The notes below the pieces were generated by a model. It did not search any database. It worked only from the letters and a program-made list of their open reading frames with translations, and was not told the origin of the DNA. From Tuctoria greenei (lineage: Eukaryota; Streptophyta; Magnoliopsida; Poales; Poaceae), in NCBI GenBank assembly GCA_036927565.1, contig JAYESD010000003.1, positions 81,699,311-81,763,310 of the forward strand: a stretch of DNA of 64,000 bases. The letters are read 5' to 3'. Shown one piece after another: positions 10,759 through 22,009 of this stretch. Positions within the stretch are counted from its first letter, which is position 1; each line of letters starts with the position of its first letter. The position numbers and the translations under genes were made by a program.

Positions 10759-12885
10759 GAACTTGTCGGTGGCCCCGGTTTACTCCAAATTGTGGTTTGC
10801 ATCCTCTCGGTCCCAACGGCTCGACGCATCCCATTGGCATAAGAGAAAATTAACACGTGTACGCAACACGTCCAACTATCCGAGCATTAATGCTTTGTTG
10901 TGATCATGTATGATGGCCGGACATGCATGCATGCTTTTGAAAGGGAGCCAACGAGGTCTCCATCATGTTTCATGCATGATTGATCACTTGTTGATGAGGA
11001 TTTGTGATGTTGATTTTCTTGTTTTATGATGACATTTCTCTTGTTTTGTAATGTTCTATGTTACTGAACTCAATGTTGTTTGTCTATTCCATATGTTATT
11101 TTCTTCTCTGTCTGTTGTCTAATGAACTACGTACTTCGTATTTGTGTTCTATGTGTAACATGCATGTGCAAGACCTCGATCCACGATCATGTTATATTGA
11201 TGGTGTTATACAAGTATTTTTCTCTTTTTGTTTAAAAAACGATCGTCATATTTATTATTTGTATATTATTAATATACATTAGTAAAATAAAGAATTAATA
11301 TATAATCATATGAAATATCAACATGGATGGTCCAATCCAACCTACGAAACAAAAACTTTTTGATCGTCCAGTACATCCAATGAAACATAACCTAGCATGG
11401 ATCGAGATCGAGTATACAAAAACATAGATGATCCTATCAAATCCAACTTTGACAACAAAAAAATGCAGATACGCGACGGTCGTTCATTAACAGAGAATAC
11501 AAATATATAGAACCGATAGTTCATTAAATAACAGATAGAAAACAAAATAATAGATGGAACAGAAGAACAATGACATTGAGTTCATTAACATAAAACAATA
11601 CTACAAAACAAGAAAAACAACATCACGAAACAAGAAAACCAACATCACAGACCCTTTCTTCCTCCTCGCGCCAAGCTTGGTGCTCGCCGGAGATCTTGTC
11701 GCTGGCCTTTCCAGTGCGCCAAGCTTCGCCAATCTTGCCGCTTGGGGGGTTTTTCACCACGCGGAGCACGTCGGTGTTGCCCCCGGGGCTTGCCGACGGC
11801 TGGAAACGGCGGTGCGATGGCGGCGGCGGCGGTGGCCACAGCTCCGGCAGGGTAGAACTCCCTTATCTCTAGCTCAAACGACTTGGTTTCTCCTCCAAAA
11901 GCTTTCTTGATCCTTGAGGATCATGAACCAGGACTAGGAAAGGAGAAAAACGGCTTGAAACTAGGAGCTCGACGGTGAATCGCGGCTTTCTCACAGGCAG
12001 CGACCAAAAATTGGCTATCTCGATCGGTCATCACTCGTCGATGGTTTTCAAATCTTTTCGATCCGGAATGTTCGCAAGGAGATAGGTAAACTATCCCCTA
12101 AATATGGTCAAGAATTAGTAGATATATAAATGGAATTAAATCCATGATCTAAAGACACATGTATGAACTATCATTGGGGAAACTGGCAATAAAGACGCTA
12201 CAAGGCATGGCATGGCTTGAAACTTGGTGAGCATGCTTAAGGCACGATAACACACCTTTCCCTTATAGATGTTAGGGCCTGTAGAGGCTTCCTCCGGCTT
12301 GTCGACGATGGAGTAGGGGCACCCGAGGTCGACGGGAAACTGCGAAATACTGCCCAACCGGTTGAGGAAACACCGAAACAAAAGGTTGAGAAGGTGCGCA
12401 AGAGAGTTGTGAACAACTTTGATAAAGGACTCCCGATCGATCCTTGCCTAGTTGGCAAGCTATCATTGGAGTTCCAAGGTGAGGTCGGTGGCGCGCGAGC
12501 GGGGCAGAAAACGCGAAATAAAAGAGAGGAACCGAGCTCACTAGAGTTGTACTAATTCCTCTTTTTGATGTGTAATAATTCCTCTTTTTGAAGTTGGATA
12601 TCGTATAGAGTTGTAGGCTCCTTGATCATGCATGTTTGGGGCGTAGCATACATCGGCAAGGCCTCATACTCTGACGATATCCATCATCAAAACGAGAAAT
12701 TAAACACGTATTAATTGGTTGAACATGTTTGGGGTGCATGCAAGTTAGACATAGAAAAGACCTCAATCACGTTTGACAAAAATAACATGCATACCTCAAA
12801 CAAGACAATCTTTCAACAAAAAGAGAAAACACACGTATAAGCGGGCGTGTGGAGATGATCGGACGCTAGAGGAAACCGCACTTAC
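10759..12885. repeat. Array unit 2
   Basis: The shortest full unit. The GC-rich block has lost part of its start relative to unit 1, and the GAGGTC...GGG segment near 12320 is shorter. The open segment corresponding to unit 1 10016-10354 is split between frames (12136-12381 and 12237-12541). Insertion of a second CTAATTCCTCTTTTTGA word near 12560 is shared with units 3 and 4 but not unit 1. Confidence 0.85.
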
Positions 12886-15053
12886 GAACTGGTCAGTGGC
12901 CCCAGTTTACTCCAAACCGCGGTTTGCATCCTCTCGTTCCCAATGGCTCGACACGTCCCATCGGCATAAGAGAAAATTAACACGTGTACGCCACACGTCC
13001 GACTATCCGAGCATTAATGTTTTGTCGTGATCATGTATGATGGCCATACATGCATGCATGCTTTTGAAGGAGAGCCAGTGAGGTCTCCATCATGTTTCAT
13101 GCATGATTAACACTTGTTGATGAGGATTTGTGATGTTGATTTTATTGTTTCATGATGACATTTCTCTTATTTTGTAATGTTCTATGTTACTGAACTCAAT
13201 GTTGTTCGTCTATTCCATATGTTATTTTCTTCTCTGTCCGTTGTCTAATGAACTACGTACTCCGTATTTGTGTTCTATGTGTAACATGCATGTGCAAGAC
13301 CTCGATCCACGATCATGTTAAATTGATGGTGTTATACAAGTATTTTCTCTTTTTGTTGAAAAAACGATCGTCATATTTATTATTTGTATATTATTAATAT
13401 ATATTAGTAAAATAAAGAATTAATATATAAATAAATATTATCATATGAAATATCAACATGGATGGTCCAATCCAACCTACGAAACAAAAACTTTTTGGTT
13501 GTCCAGTACATCCAATGAAACATCAACTAGCATGGATCGATATCCAGTATACAAAAACATGGATCATCCTATCGAATCCAACTTTGACAACAAAAAAATG
13601 CACGTATACGACGGTCGTTAATTAACAGAGAATACAAATATATAGAACCGATAGTTTATTAAATAACAGATAGAAAACAAAATAACAGATGGAATAGAGG
13701 AACAATGACATTGAGTTCATTAACATAAAACAATACTACAAAACAAGAAAAACAACATCACAAAACAAGAAAACCAACATCACAGACCCTTTCTCCTCCT
13801 CGCGCAGAGGGCACGCGCGCGGCGCCGCCGTGGCGGGGCTCGCCGGAGATCTCGTCGCTGGCCTTTCCAGTGCACCAAGCTTTGCCAATCTTGCCGCTTG
13901 GGGGTTTTTCACCACGCGGAGCACGTCGGTGTTGCCCCCGGGGCTTGCCGACGGCTGGAAACGGCAGTGCGATGGCGGCGGCGGCGGCCACAACTCCAGC
14001 AGGGTAAAACTCCCCTATCTCTAGCTCAAACGACTTGGTTTCTCCTCCAAAAGCTTTCTTGTGCATTGAGGATCATGAACAAGGACTAGGAAAGGAGAAA
14101 AACGGCTGGAAACTTGGAGCTCGATGGTGAATTGCGGCTTTCTCACAGGCGGCGACCAAAACTCGGCTATCTCGATCGGTCATCACTCATCGATGGTTTT
14201 CAAATCTTTTCGATCCAGAGCGTTCGCGGGGAGATAGGTAAACTATCCCCTAACTATGGTCAAGAATTTTTGGATGTTTAAAATGAATTAAATCCATGAC
14301 CTAGGGACATAGGTATGAACTATCATCGGGGAAACTGGCAATAAAGACCGTACAAGGAATGGCATGGCTTGAAACTTGGTGAGCATGCTTAAGGCACGAT
14401 AACACACCTTTCCCTTATAGAAGTCGGGGCCTGTAGAGGCTTCCTCCGGCTTGTCGACGGTGGAGTAGGGGGCGGGTCTCGGCAGCTTCACCCGCGGTCG
14501 TGGGGAAACTACGAAATACTGCCCAACCGGTTGAGGAAACACTGAAACAAAAGGTTGAGAAGGTGCGCAAGCAAGTTGTGAACAACTTTGCTAAAGGACT
14601 CCCGATCGATCCTTGCCTAGTTGGCAAGCTATCATTGGAGTTCCAAGGTGAGGTCTGCGGCGCGCGAGCGGGGCAGAAAACGCGAAAGAGAAGAGAGGAA
14701 CCGAGCTAGCTAGAGTTGTACTAATTCCTCTTTTTGATTTGTACTAATTCCTCTTTTTGAAGTTGGATATCGTCTAGAGTTGCAGGATCCTTGATCATGC
14801 ATGTTTGGGGCATAGCATACATCGGCAAGGGCTCATACTCTTTACGATATCCCTCATCAAAACGAAATTAAACACGTATTAATTGGTTGAACATGTTTGG
14901 GGTGCATGCAAGTTAGACATAGAAAAGACCTCAGTCACGTTTGACAAAATTAACATGCATACCTCAAACAAGACGATCTTTCAACAAAAAGAGGAAACAC
15001 ACATATAAGCTGGCGTGTGGAGATGATCGAACGCTAGAGGAAACTGCGCTTAT
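12886..15053. repeat. Array unit 3
   Basis: This unit has the longest open version of the GC-rich minus-strand segment (13758-14066, about 100 residues). The plus strand of its second block is also open (14500-14709, with VEKVRKQVVNNFAKGLPIDP). The best-preserved frame differs from unit to unit, so selection for a protein is not evident. Confidence 0.85.
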
Positions 15054-17217
15054 GAACTGGTCGGTGGCCCCGGTTTACTCCAAACCGCGGTTTGCATCCT
15101 CTCGGTCCCAACGGCTCGACGCGTCCGATCGGCATAAGTGAAAATTAACACGTGTACGCCACACGTCCGACTATCTGAGGATTAATGCTTTGTAGTGATC
15201 ATGTATGATGGTCGGACATGCATGCATGCTTTTGAAAGAGAGCCAGCAAGGTCTCCATCATGTTTCATGCATGATTGATCACTTGCTGATGAGGATTTGT
15301 GATGTTGATTTTCTTGTTTCATGATGACATTTCTCTTGTTTTGTAATGTCTATTTTACTGAACTCAATGTTGTTCGTCTATTCCATATGTTATTTTCTTC
15401 TCTGTCCGTTGTCTAATGAACTACGTACTCCGTATTTATGTTCTATGTGTAACATGCATGTGCAAGACCTCGATCCATGATCATGTTAAATTGATGGTGT
15501 TATACAAGTATTTCCTCTTTTTGTTGAAAAAATAATTGTCATATTTATTATTTGTATATTATTAATATACATTAGTAAAATAAAGAATTAATATATAAAT
15601 AAATATTATCATATGAAATATCAACACGGATGGTCCAATCCAACCTACGAAACAAAAACTTTTTGATCGTCCAGTACATCCAATGAAACATCAACTAGCA
15701 TGGATCGAGATCCGATATACAAAAACATGGATGATCCTATCGAATCCAACTTTGACAACAAAAAAACGCACGTACGCGACGATCGTTCATTATCAGAGAA
15801 TACAAATATATAGAACCGATAGTTCATTAAATAACAGACAGAAAACAAAATAACAGATGGAACAGAGGAACAATGACATTGAGTTCATTAACATAAAACA
15901 ATACTACAAAACAAGAAAAACAAGATCACGAAACAAGAAAACCAACATCACAGACCCTTTCTTCCTCCTCGCGCCGAGGGCACGCGCGCGGCGCCGTGGC
16001 AGGGCTCGCCGGAGATCTCGCTACTAGCCTTTCCAGTGCGCCAAGCTTCACCAATTTTGCCGCTTGGGGGTTTTTCACCACGCGGAGCACGTCGGTGTTG
16101 CCCCCGGGGCTTGCCGACGGCTATAAACGGCGGTGCGATGGCGGCGGCAGCGGCCACAGCTCCGGCAGGGTAGAACTCCCCTATCTCTAGCTCAAACGAC
16201 TTGGTTTCTCCTCAAAAAGCTTTCTTGTGCCTTGAGGATCATGAACTAGGACTAGGAAAGGAGAAAAACGGCTGGAAACTAGGAGCTCGACGGTGAATCG
16301 CGGCTTTCTCACAGGCGGCGACCAAAACTCGGCTATCTCGATCGGTCATCACTCGTCGATGGTTTTCAAATCTTTTCGATCCGGAGTGTTCGCTGGGAGA
16401 TAGGTAAACTATCCCCTAACTATGGTCAAGAATTATTAGATGTATAAAATGAATTAAATCCATGACCTAGAGACCTAGGTATGAACTATCATCGAGGAAA
16501 CTGGCAATAAAGACGCTACAAGGCATGGCATGGCTTGAAACTTGGTGAGCATGCTTAAGGCGCGATAACACACCTTTCCCTTATAGAAGTCGGGGCCTGT
16601 AGAGGCTTCCTCCGGCTTGTCGACGGTGGAGTGGGCGGGTCTCGGCAGCTTCACCCGCGGTCGTCGAGAAACTGCGAAATACCACCCAACCGGTTGAGGA
16701 AACACCAAAACAAAAGGTTGAGAAGGTGCGCAAGCAAGTTGTGAACAACTTTTCTAAAGAAGTCCCGATCGATCCTTGCCTAGCTGGCAAGCTATCATTG
16801 GAGTTCCAAGGTGAGGTTGGTGGCGCGCGAGCGGGGCAGAAAACGCAAAAGAGAAGAGAGGAACCGAGCTAGCTAGAGTTGTACTAATTCCTCTTTTTGA
16901 TGTGTACTAATTCCTCATTTTGAAGTTGGATATCGTCTAGAGTTGTAGGCTCCTTGATCATGCATGTTTGGGGCGTAGCATACATCGGCAAAACCTCATA
17001 CTCTGATGATATCCATCTTCAAAATGAGAAATTAAACACGTATTAATTGGTTGAACATGTTTGGGGTGCATGCAAGTTAGACATAGAAAAGACCTCAGTC
17101 ACGTTTGAAAAAATTAACATGCATACCTCAAACAATACGATCTTTCAACAAAAAGAGAAAACACACGCATAAGCGGGCATGTGGAGATGATCGTACGCTA
17201 GAGGAAATCGCGCTTAT
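15054..17217. repeat. Array unit 4
   Basis: Similar to unit 3, with the doubled CTAATTCCTC word near 16890 and a shortened GC-rich block (one GCC triplet run lost). Minus-strand segments are open at 15948-16157 and 16475-16790. Confidence 0.85.
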
Positions 17218-18207
17218 GAACTGGTCGATGGCCCTGGTTTACTCCAAACCGCGGTTTGCATCCTCTCGGTCCCAACGGCTCGACACGTCCCATCGGCATA
17301 AGAGAAAATTAACACGTGTACGCCACACGTCAGACTATCCGAGCATTAATGCTTTGTCGTGATCATGTATGATGGCCGGACATGCATGCATGCTTTTGAA
17401 AGAGAGCCAGCGAGGTCTCCATCATGTTTCATGCATGATTGATCACTTGTTGATGAGGATTTGTGATGTTGATTTTCTTGTTTCATGATGACATTTTTCT
17501 TGTTTTGTAATGTTCTATGTTACTAAACTAGTTGTTGTTCGTCTATTCCATATGTTATTTTCTTCTCTGTCCGTTGTCTAATGAACTATGTACTCCGTAT
17601 TTGTGTTCTATGTGTAACATGCATGTGCAAGACCTCGATCCACGATCATGTTAAATTGATGGTGTTATACAACTGTTTTCTCTTTTTGTTGAAAAACGAT
17701 TATCATATTTATTATTTGTATATTATTAATATAAATTAGTAAAATAAATAATTAATATATAAATAAATATTATCATATGAAATATCAACATCGATGGTCC
17801 AATCCAACCTACGAAACAAAAACTTTTTGATTGTCGTACATCCGATGAAACATCAACTAGCATGGATCGAGATCCAGTATATAAAAACATAGATGATCCT
17901 ATCGAATCCAACTTTGACAACAAAAAACGCACGTACGCGACGGCCGTTCATTAACAGAGAATACAAATATATAGAACCGATAGTTCATTAAATAACAAAC
18001 AGAAAACAAAATAACAGATGGAACAGGGGAACAATGACATTGAGTTCATTAACATAAAACAATACTACAAAACAAGAAAAACAACATCACGAAAAAAGAA
18101 AACCAACATCACAGACCCTTTCTTCCTCCTCGCGGCGAGGGCGCACGCGGCGCCGCTGTGGCGGGGCTCGCCGGAGATCTCGCCGCTGGCCTTTCCAGTG
18201 CGCCAAG
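17218..18207. repeat. Array unit 5, truncated
   Basis: The last unit breaks off inside the GC-rich block, after CTTTCCAGTGCGCCAAG. Unrelated DNA leading to the promoter of the plus-strand gene follows. The abrupt break marks the right edge of the array. Confidence 0.85.
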
Positions 18208-18411
18208 TAACTGACGCGCCACACGAGGTCTGCGGAGAAGTTAAGAAGCCGTGGTGCAGGGACGCGTGCGCAACGTTCCACATGGATACAAGAGAGACGG
18301 AAGGATCTCTAATGATCGTCTTCCACAGTGGTTTAATTATGCCGCACGAGGTCTGCAAAGAGTTCAATGCGCGGGAAACGAACCGCTCCCTCGTCTACTC
18401 CGCACAGACCA

Positions 18412-18419
18412 TATATAAG
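18412..18419 (+). promoter_or_regulatory. TATA box of the acidic-tailed gene
   Basis: ACCATATATAAGGCGCG lies 100 bases before the ATG at 18519, in a suitable place to set transcription start near 18445, with a CT-rich leader (CTCCTTTCTTCTTCTTC) between. The region 18210-18410 upstream contains the word GCACGAGGTCTGC twice (also as ACACGAGGTCTGC), which could be regulatory. Confidence 0.65.
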
Positions 18420-18518
18420 GCGCGTCGTCGGTTATGTACAAGCACAGAAGTTTTGCACTCCTTTCTTCTTCTTCAATCGTTCCACCTCCTAGCCCGGTGC
18501 CGATGAACCACCACAGCC

Positions 18519-19154
18519 ATGGCCAACCTTCCGCCTCCTAGCCCGTCGAGGCAGCCACCCTGCAAGCGGATATGCTGCAGCTCCCCCGAGAGGGTGAACG
18601 ACGACCAGCGCCTCATTATGGCGCGAGAGGTGTACAACAGTACGTCTCGGGCCTTGGACGCCTTAGGTCTTGGTACCCATCCCGAGTTTCCGGGAATGGA
18701 TACCACCAACCACTACCTCTATGCCCTCACGGGTGTAGCTGATCGCCTGGAAATCTTGTCCGGGATGATGGCCCAGGAGCTCGGCGCCGAGGGCCATAGT
18801 GCCCTAGTGGCGGCGACGGAGAGGAACTTCCATCACGGCAGGGTTCCACCGCCGGTGCAGCCAAAGCCACCGGTGCAGCCGGAGCAATCGGCTCAGCTGG
18901 AGCAGCCAGCCCACTCTCTTGCTACATCATTGCCGGAGGAGGAGGAGGAGGAGGAGGAGGAGGAGGAGGAGGACGACGACAACGACGACGACGATGATGA
19001 CGACGATGACGACGATGATGACGACGACGGCGACGACGACGGCGACAACCACCACCACGACGATGACGACGATGACGACGAGGAGGAGGAGGACCGCTTG
19101 TTGTGGTTTGAGAAGTTGGGTGAGAGGGCGGAGGAGGCGGGGCCGGCAGAGTAG
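18519..19154 (+). CDS. Unknown protein with long acidic C-terminal tail (211 aa), CACTA cargo
   Basis: I do not recognise this protein. The start at 18519 fits the ATG context (GCCATGGCC) and a TATA box 100 bases upstream. Residues 1-30 are proline- and serine-rich with a small basic PPCKR patch. Residues 30-105 form the only conserved part, shared with the broken minus-strand copy at 6732-7152 (GMDTTNHYLY, MAQELGAEG). Then comes a PPVQPKPPVQP linker and a tail of about 65 residues made almost only of Glu and Asp, followed by LLWFEKLGERAEEAG. The tail is encoded by GAG and GAC triplet runs, which expand easily, so its length may vary between alleles. Acidic tails of this kind occur in nuclear chaperone-like proteins, but nothing here proves that role. 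It could be a captured host gene fragment or a transposon-specific gene. Confidence 0.6.
   Translation: MANLPPPSPSRQPPCKRICCSSPERVNDDQRLIMAREVYNSTSRALDALGLGTHPEFPGMDTTNHYLYALTGVADRLEILSGMMAQELGAEGHSALVAATERNFHHGRVPPPVQPKPPVQPEQSAQLEQPAHSLATSLPEEEEEEEEEEEEDDDNDDDDDDDDDDDDDDDGDDDGDNHHHDDDDDDDEEEEDRLLWFEKLGERAEEAGPAE
18937..19092 (+). repeat. GAG/GAC triplet low-complexity run
   Basis: About 150 bases of GAG then GAC/GAT triplets make up the acidic tail of the preceding gene. Other frames give Arg, Thr/Met or Val/Leu runs, which are artefacts. Confidence 0.9.
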
Positions 19155-19159
19155 TTTTA

Positions 19160-21070
19160 GGACTTCTTGTACATATTTTTTTTGTAGTTTTAGGAGTACT
19201 TGTACATGTTTAGCTTCAATTCTGTTCTTGTAGATATTTCTTGTGTTTTGTAATATATATGTGTTCATTCGTGTCAATGAATACTGGTGTGTTAGAATTT
19301 CTGGATTTCAATCAAGTGAATGTGCTCTAAGTTTAGTGATGTGTTAATATGTCACAAGTGAACCAAGCAAATTGGACAAAAACAAAAGATCTTAGGGTTT
19401 GAAGCTCGTCTCGATTTGTAATTGCAAAGCTAAAGGAGACAAACAATGACTTTAAGCGCGTCTCGCATCACTTTGTGATCGATGGCATCTGATCCGTCGT
19501 CCACACCCCGACACGTGCCTCTACGGCGACGCACACAGCCTCGGCGACGCACTGGCAGTCTACTCCCTCCGTCCCACAAAGATAGTCGTTTTAGCATTTT
19601 TAAGACATAATAGTGAAGATTAGACATCACAGGGGAAAATGTTTTTTTGTTGTAGTAGTATATACTCTGTATATGTTATCATTTCATTGCGACGAATGTT
19701 ATATATAAAATGCTGATTCTTTACCTTTTACTAGACCATGGATTTGCCGTCCTCCTTTCGTGGACTTGGGTGTTCTGTATTTGCATGTCGTTTGCATTAG
19801 CACAATGATACATTTTGCAATTCATATTTTTGTTCGAATTTTTTTTTGGAATGTCCCACTACCACATGACTGCTTTTACATCTCCATGAAAACAAAGATG
19901 AACGACAGGTAGCGGTCCCACGGCGAGGCAACAGTCCAAAGAGGTCTACCCCTCTAACTCTAGGTAGACGTACCGGTGAAGAGTAAAACCATGTGCAAGA
20001 ATGGTGGCAACATTACATGAATTTAATCACGATTGCATGCGTGCAGAGGGGCACGGTGCCAAATTCTGCACGCCCTCGAAAATTTTTTCGTTCTTCTTGG
20101 CGCGCACAATTGAGATTTTCACAATTGAAACTTCACTCCGTGCACCCAAAATTCCAGTCCAGCCCATTTGTAGCTAGCTATGACGAATATAAATGTGCTT
20201 CTCCCTCTAATCCCGCAGTGGCTTCCGTTCGAGGCACACATGTTCTCCTCTTAGTGCTGTGTTCCAAACTTGCATTCCTAAGAAATTCCCGTGTGAGTGG
20301 TGGTGGTGACTGTAGGTGCAACGTCGAGTGACCAAGTTTGAAGGGCTCTACCAAACCTCTTCGTCGCCGACCCCGCCCTGCGACATCTCGGACTCCAGTT
20401 TTGTGCTACGTAAGTTCTACACGATCCATGCCGTCTTTTTATAGAGCTACTCCCTCCTTATCGCTTTAGTTGTCATCCCAACAGCTGCAGCCAGTTCATT
20501 CCTAGTTGTCGTCCCAACTCCTTATATGCTCTTATGTTTCATGAATGTCTAGTATAAAATCTGATTAATGGTGCAATCGTGCAATCAACTATCCTCAATC
20601 GTTAGATCTGCATCCTACAGTCGATTCATCTTTTTAGTTTACCCTAGCATCTGATTGCATTCTACTTGTTTCCATATATAAAATACACTACACCTCTGCC
20701 CCGAAATAAATGTCGCGCCGACAGTTTATGGTAGTGTACTTCTAGTTCATTTCCATGTCAGGAAAGATAACTATTAAAAACCGCATGTACTATGTAATTT
20801 CTTGATTTAGAAGTAAATGACGCCAGGGTTATCTTATCAACCACTCCCAATGTTGTACTCTCATTCCTGTGTTCCAAACTTGTATTCCTAAGATTTTCAG
20901 TTCCCACGGTTTATACACGTTTTTCTTGTTTTTCTTTCTCAGATTGTACGGTTTTTTTCCTACTCCTTCATTTCTAATTCCTCCGTTCAAAACAAACATT
21001 TTCAGTTCATAGCAACCACACCGCCCGATCTAAAATACACATCCTCATGTAATCTGACGTTATCACTGTT
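19160..21070. other. Non-coding stretch with 3' UTR and Stowaway-like ends
   Basis: 19155-19290 is T-rich with AATATATAT and AATGAA words suited to the 3' end of the acidic-tailed gene. At 19563 a CTCCCTCCGTCCCACAAAGA end of Stowaway type appears without a clear partner; a weaker CTCCCTCC end is at about 20453. Open frames here are short and show no motif. I see no gene. Confidence 0.6.
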
Positions 21071-21076
21071 ACTTAC

Positions 21077-21084
21077 TATATATA
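21077..21084 (+). promoter_or_regulatory. TATA box before the Transposase_24 gene
   Basis: TTACTATATATACTCTTTAC lies about 35 bases before a possible ATG at 21118. The spacing suits transcription start near 21110. Motif match only. Confidence 0.45.
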
Positions 21085-21117
21085 CTCTTTACTTTAGGAA
21101 CAAGACACCAAACCGTC

Positions 21118-21300
21118 ATGTCGTCTACAAGTAATCGTGATGGGCAACAAGCACATGGTATAACTATAAATGTGTTTACTATCAAAATACACATATTTAT
21201 AACACTTTAATTCCTTTGCATCGTATGCAGAGAATATTGCAGCACCTGATGCTCAGGAACCCCGAGATTCATCATCCCATGTTGGTACTACGAGTATAAA
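21118..21300 (+). CDS. Probable first exons of the Transposase_24 (second CACTA protein) gene
   Basis: The ATG at 21118 opens a serine/asparagine-rich start, with a possible splice donor after 21157 (CATG|GTATAAC) and acceptor at 21230 (TATGCAG|AGAATATT). Joined there, the frame stays open and gives a hydrophilic segment with APDAQEPRDSSSHVG. The N-terminal parts of CACTA second proteins are poorly conserved, so this is a position-based call: same strand, upstream of the recognisable domain, with a TATA box. The link to the exon at 22993 was not traced; a 240-bp tandem repeat and a hairpin lie in between. Confidence 0.35.
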
Positions 21301-21379
21301 TATATACCGGGCTCTACTAAATATTTTAGCATTGCGATTGTAGTTTCCTAGTCCCAGTTAACAATTAATCATGATATGT

Positions 21380-21945
21380 GATGGCGTGATTTATTGATGC
21401 CTACACACGCACGATGGGCTCTCTCGCCGCTGGCCACTCCGGCACCGGCGACCACACCCTGCTGCTGCTCACTTCAGTGTCCTCCCCGACGCGTCTCCCT
21501 CCACCATCGCCACATCCCATCCTTCGCGTGTCATGATGAACCCACCGCCCGCAAACCCCTGTCGCCGCCGGTCACTCCGGCACCGGCCGACGCCCACGCC
21601 CTGCTGGTGAGTATATGTAATGGCATGATTTATTGATGCCTACACGCGCATGCTAGGCTCTCTCGCCGCCGCCACTCCGGCACAAGCGACCACGTCCTGC
21701 TGATGCTCACTTCAGTGTCCTTAGAAACACTTCTCCCTCGACCATCGCCCCGTCCCATCCTTCGCGTGTCATGATGACCCCGCCGCCCGCAAACCCATGT
21801 CGCCGCCGGTCACTCTGGCACCGGCCAGCGCCCACGCCCTGCTGGTGGTCACTTCACTGTCCTCCCCGATGTGTCTCCCTCCATCTCCACGTCCCATCGT
21901 TCGCATGCCATGATGACCCAGCCGCCCGCAAACCCCTGGCCATTA
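21380..21945 (+). repeat. ~240-bp tandem repeat, two and a half units, GC-rich
   Basis: GATTTATTGATGCCTACAC starts at about 21388 and again at about 21627. Both units continue with CTCTCTCGCCGC, a GCACCGGC... block, TTCGCGTGTCATGATGA and CCGCCCGCAAACCC. A third, partial copy starts with the CACTCTGGCACCGG block at about 21810. The C-rich frames open across it are proline/histidine-rich and differ in frame between units. Confidence 0.8.
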
Positions 21946-22009
21946 CGGCGTACCTACTCCTACATGCTATGCCCCATATGACATGGCATACCCTGGAAAA
22001 ATAAGTACA

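Larger units (their letters stand above)
8609..18207. repeat. Tandem array of a ~2.15 kb unit, about 4.5 copies
   Basis: The landmark GAACTGGTCGGTGGCCCCGG (with small variants) starts at 8609, 10759, 12886, 15054 and 17218. A second landmark, CAGACCCTTTC, lies at 9511, 11648, 13783, 15951 and 18112. Unit lengths are therefore about 2150, 2127, 2168 and 2164, with a last partial unit of 990. Each unit has an AT-rich third, a GC-rich block of about 250 bases and a conserved non-repetitive remainder. Copies look roughly 90-95 percent alike by eye. The array lies wholly inside the CACTA cargo, between the two inverted paralogous genes. A partial, diverged copy of the unit start also lies at 8038-8115. 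Confidence 0.93.

Noticed and set aside
18919..19277. Arg/Thr/Met-rich plus-strand frame and Val/Leu-rich minus-strand frame
   Set aside because: Other-frame and opposite-strand readings of the GAG/GAC tail of the acidic gene.
19563..19690. Complete Stowaway element
   Set aside because: Only one CTCCCTCCGT end is clear; no matching inverted end or TA flank was found.
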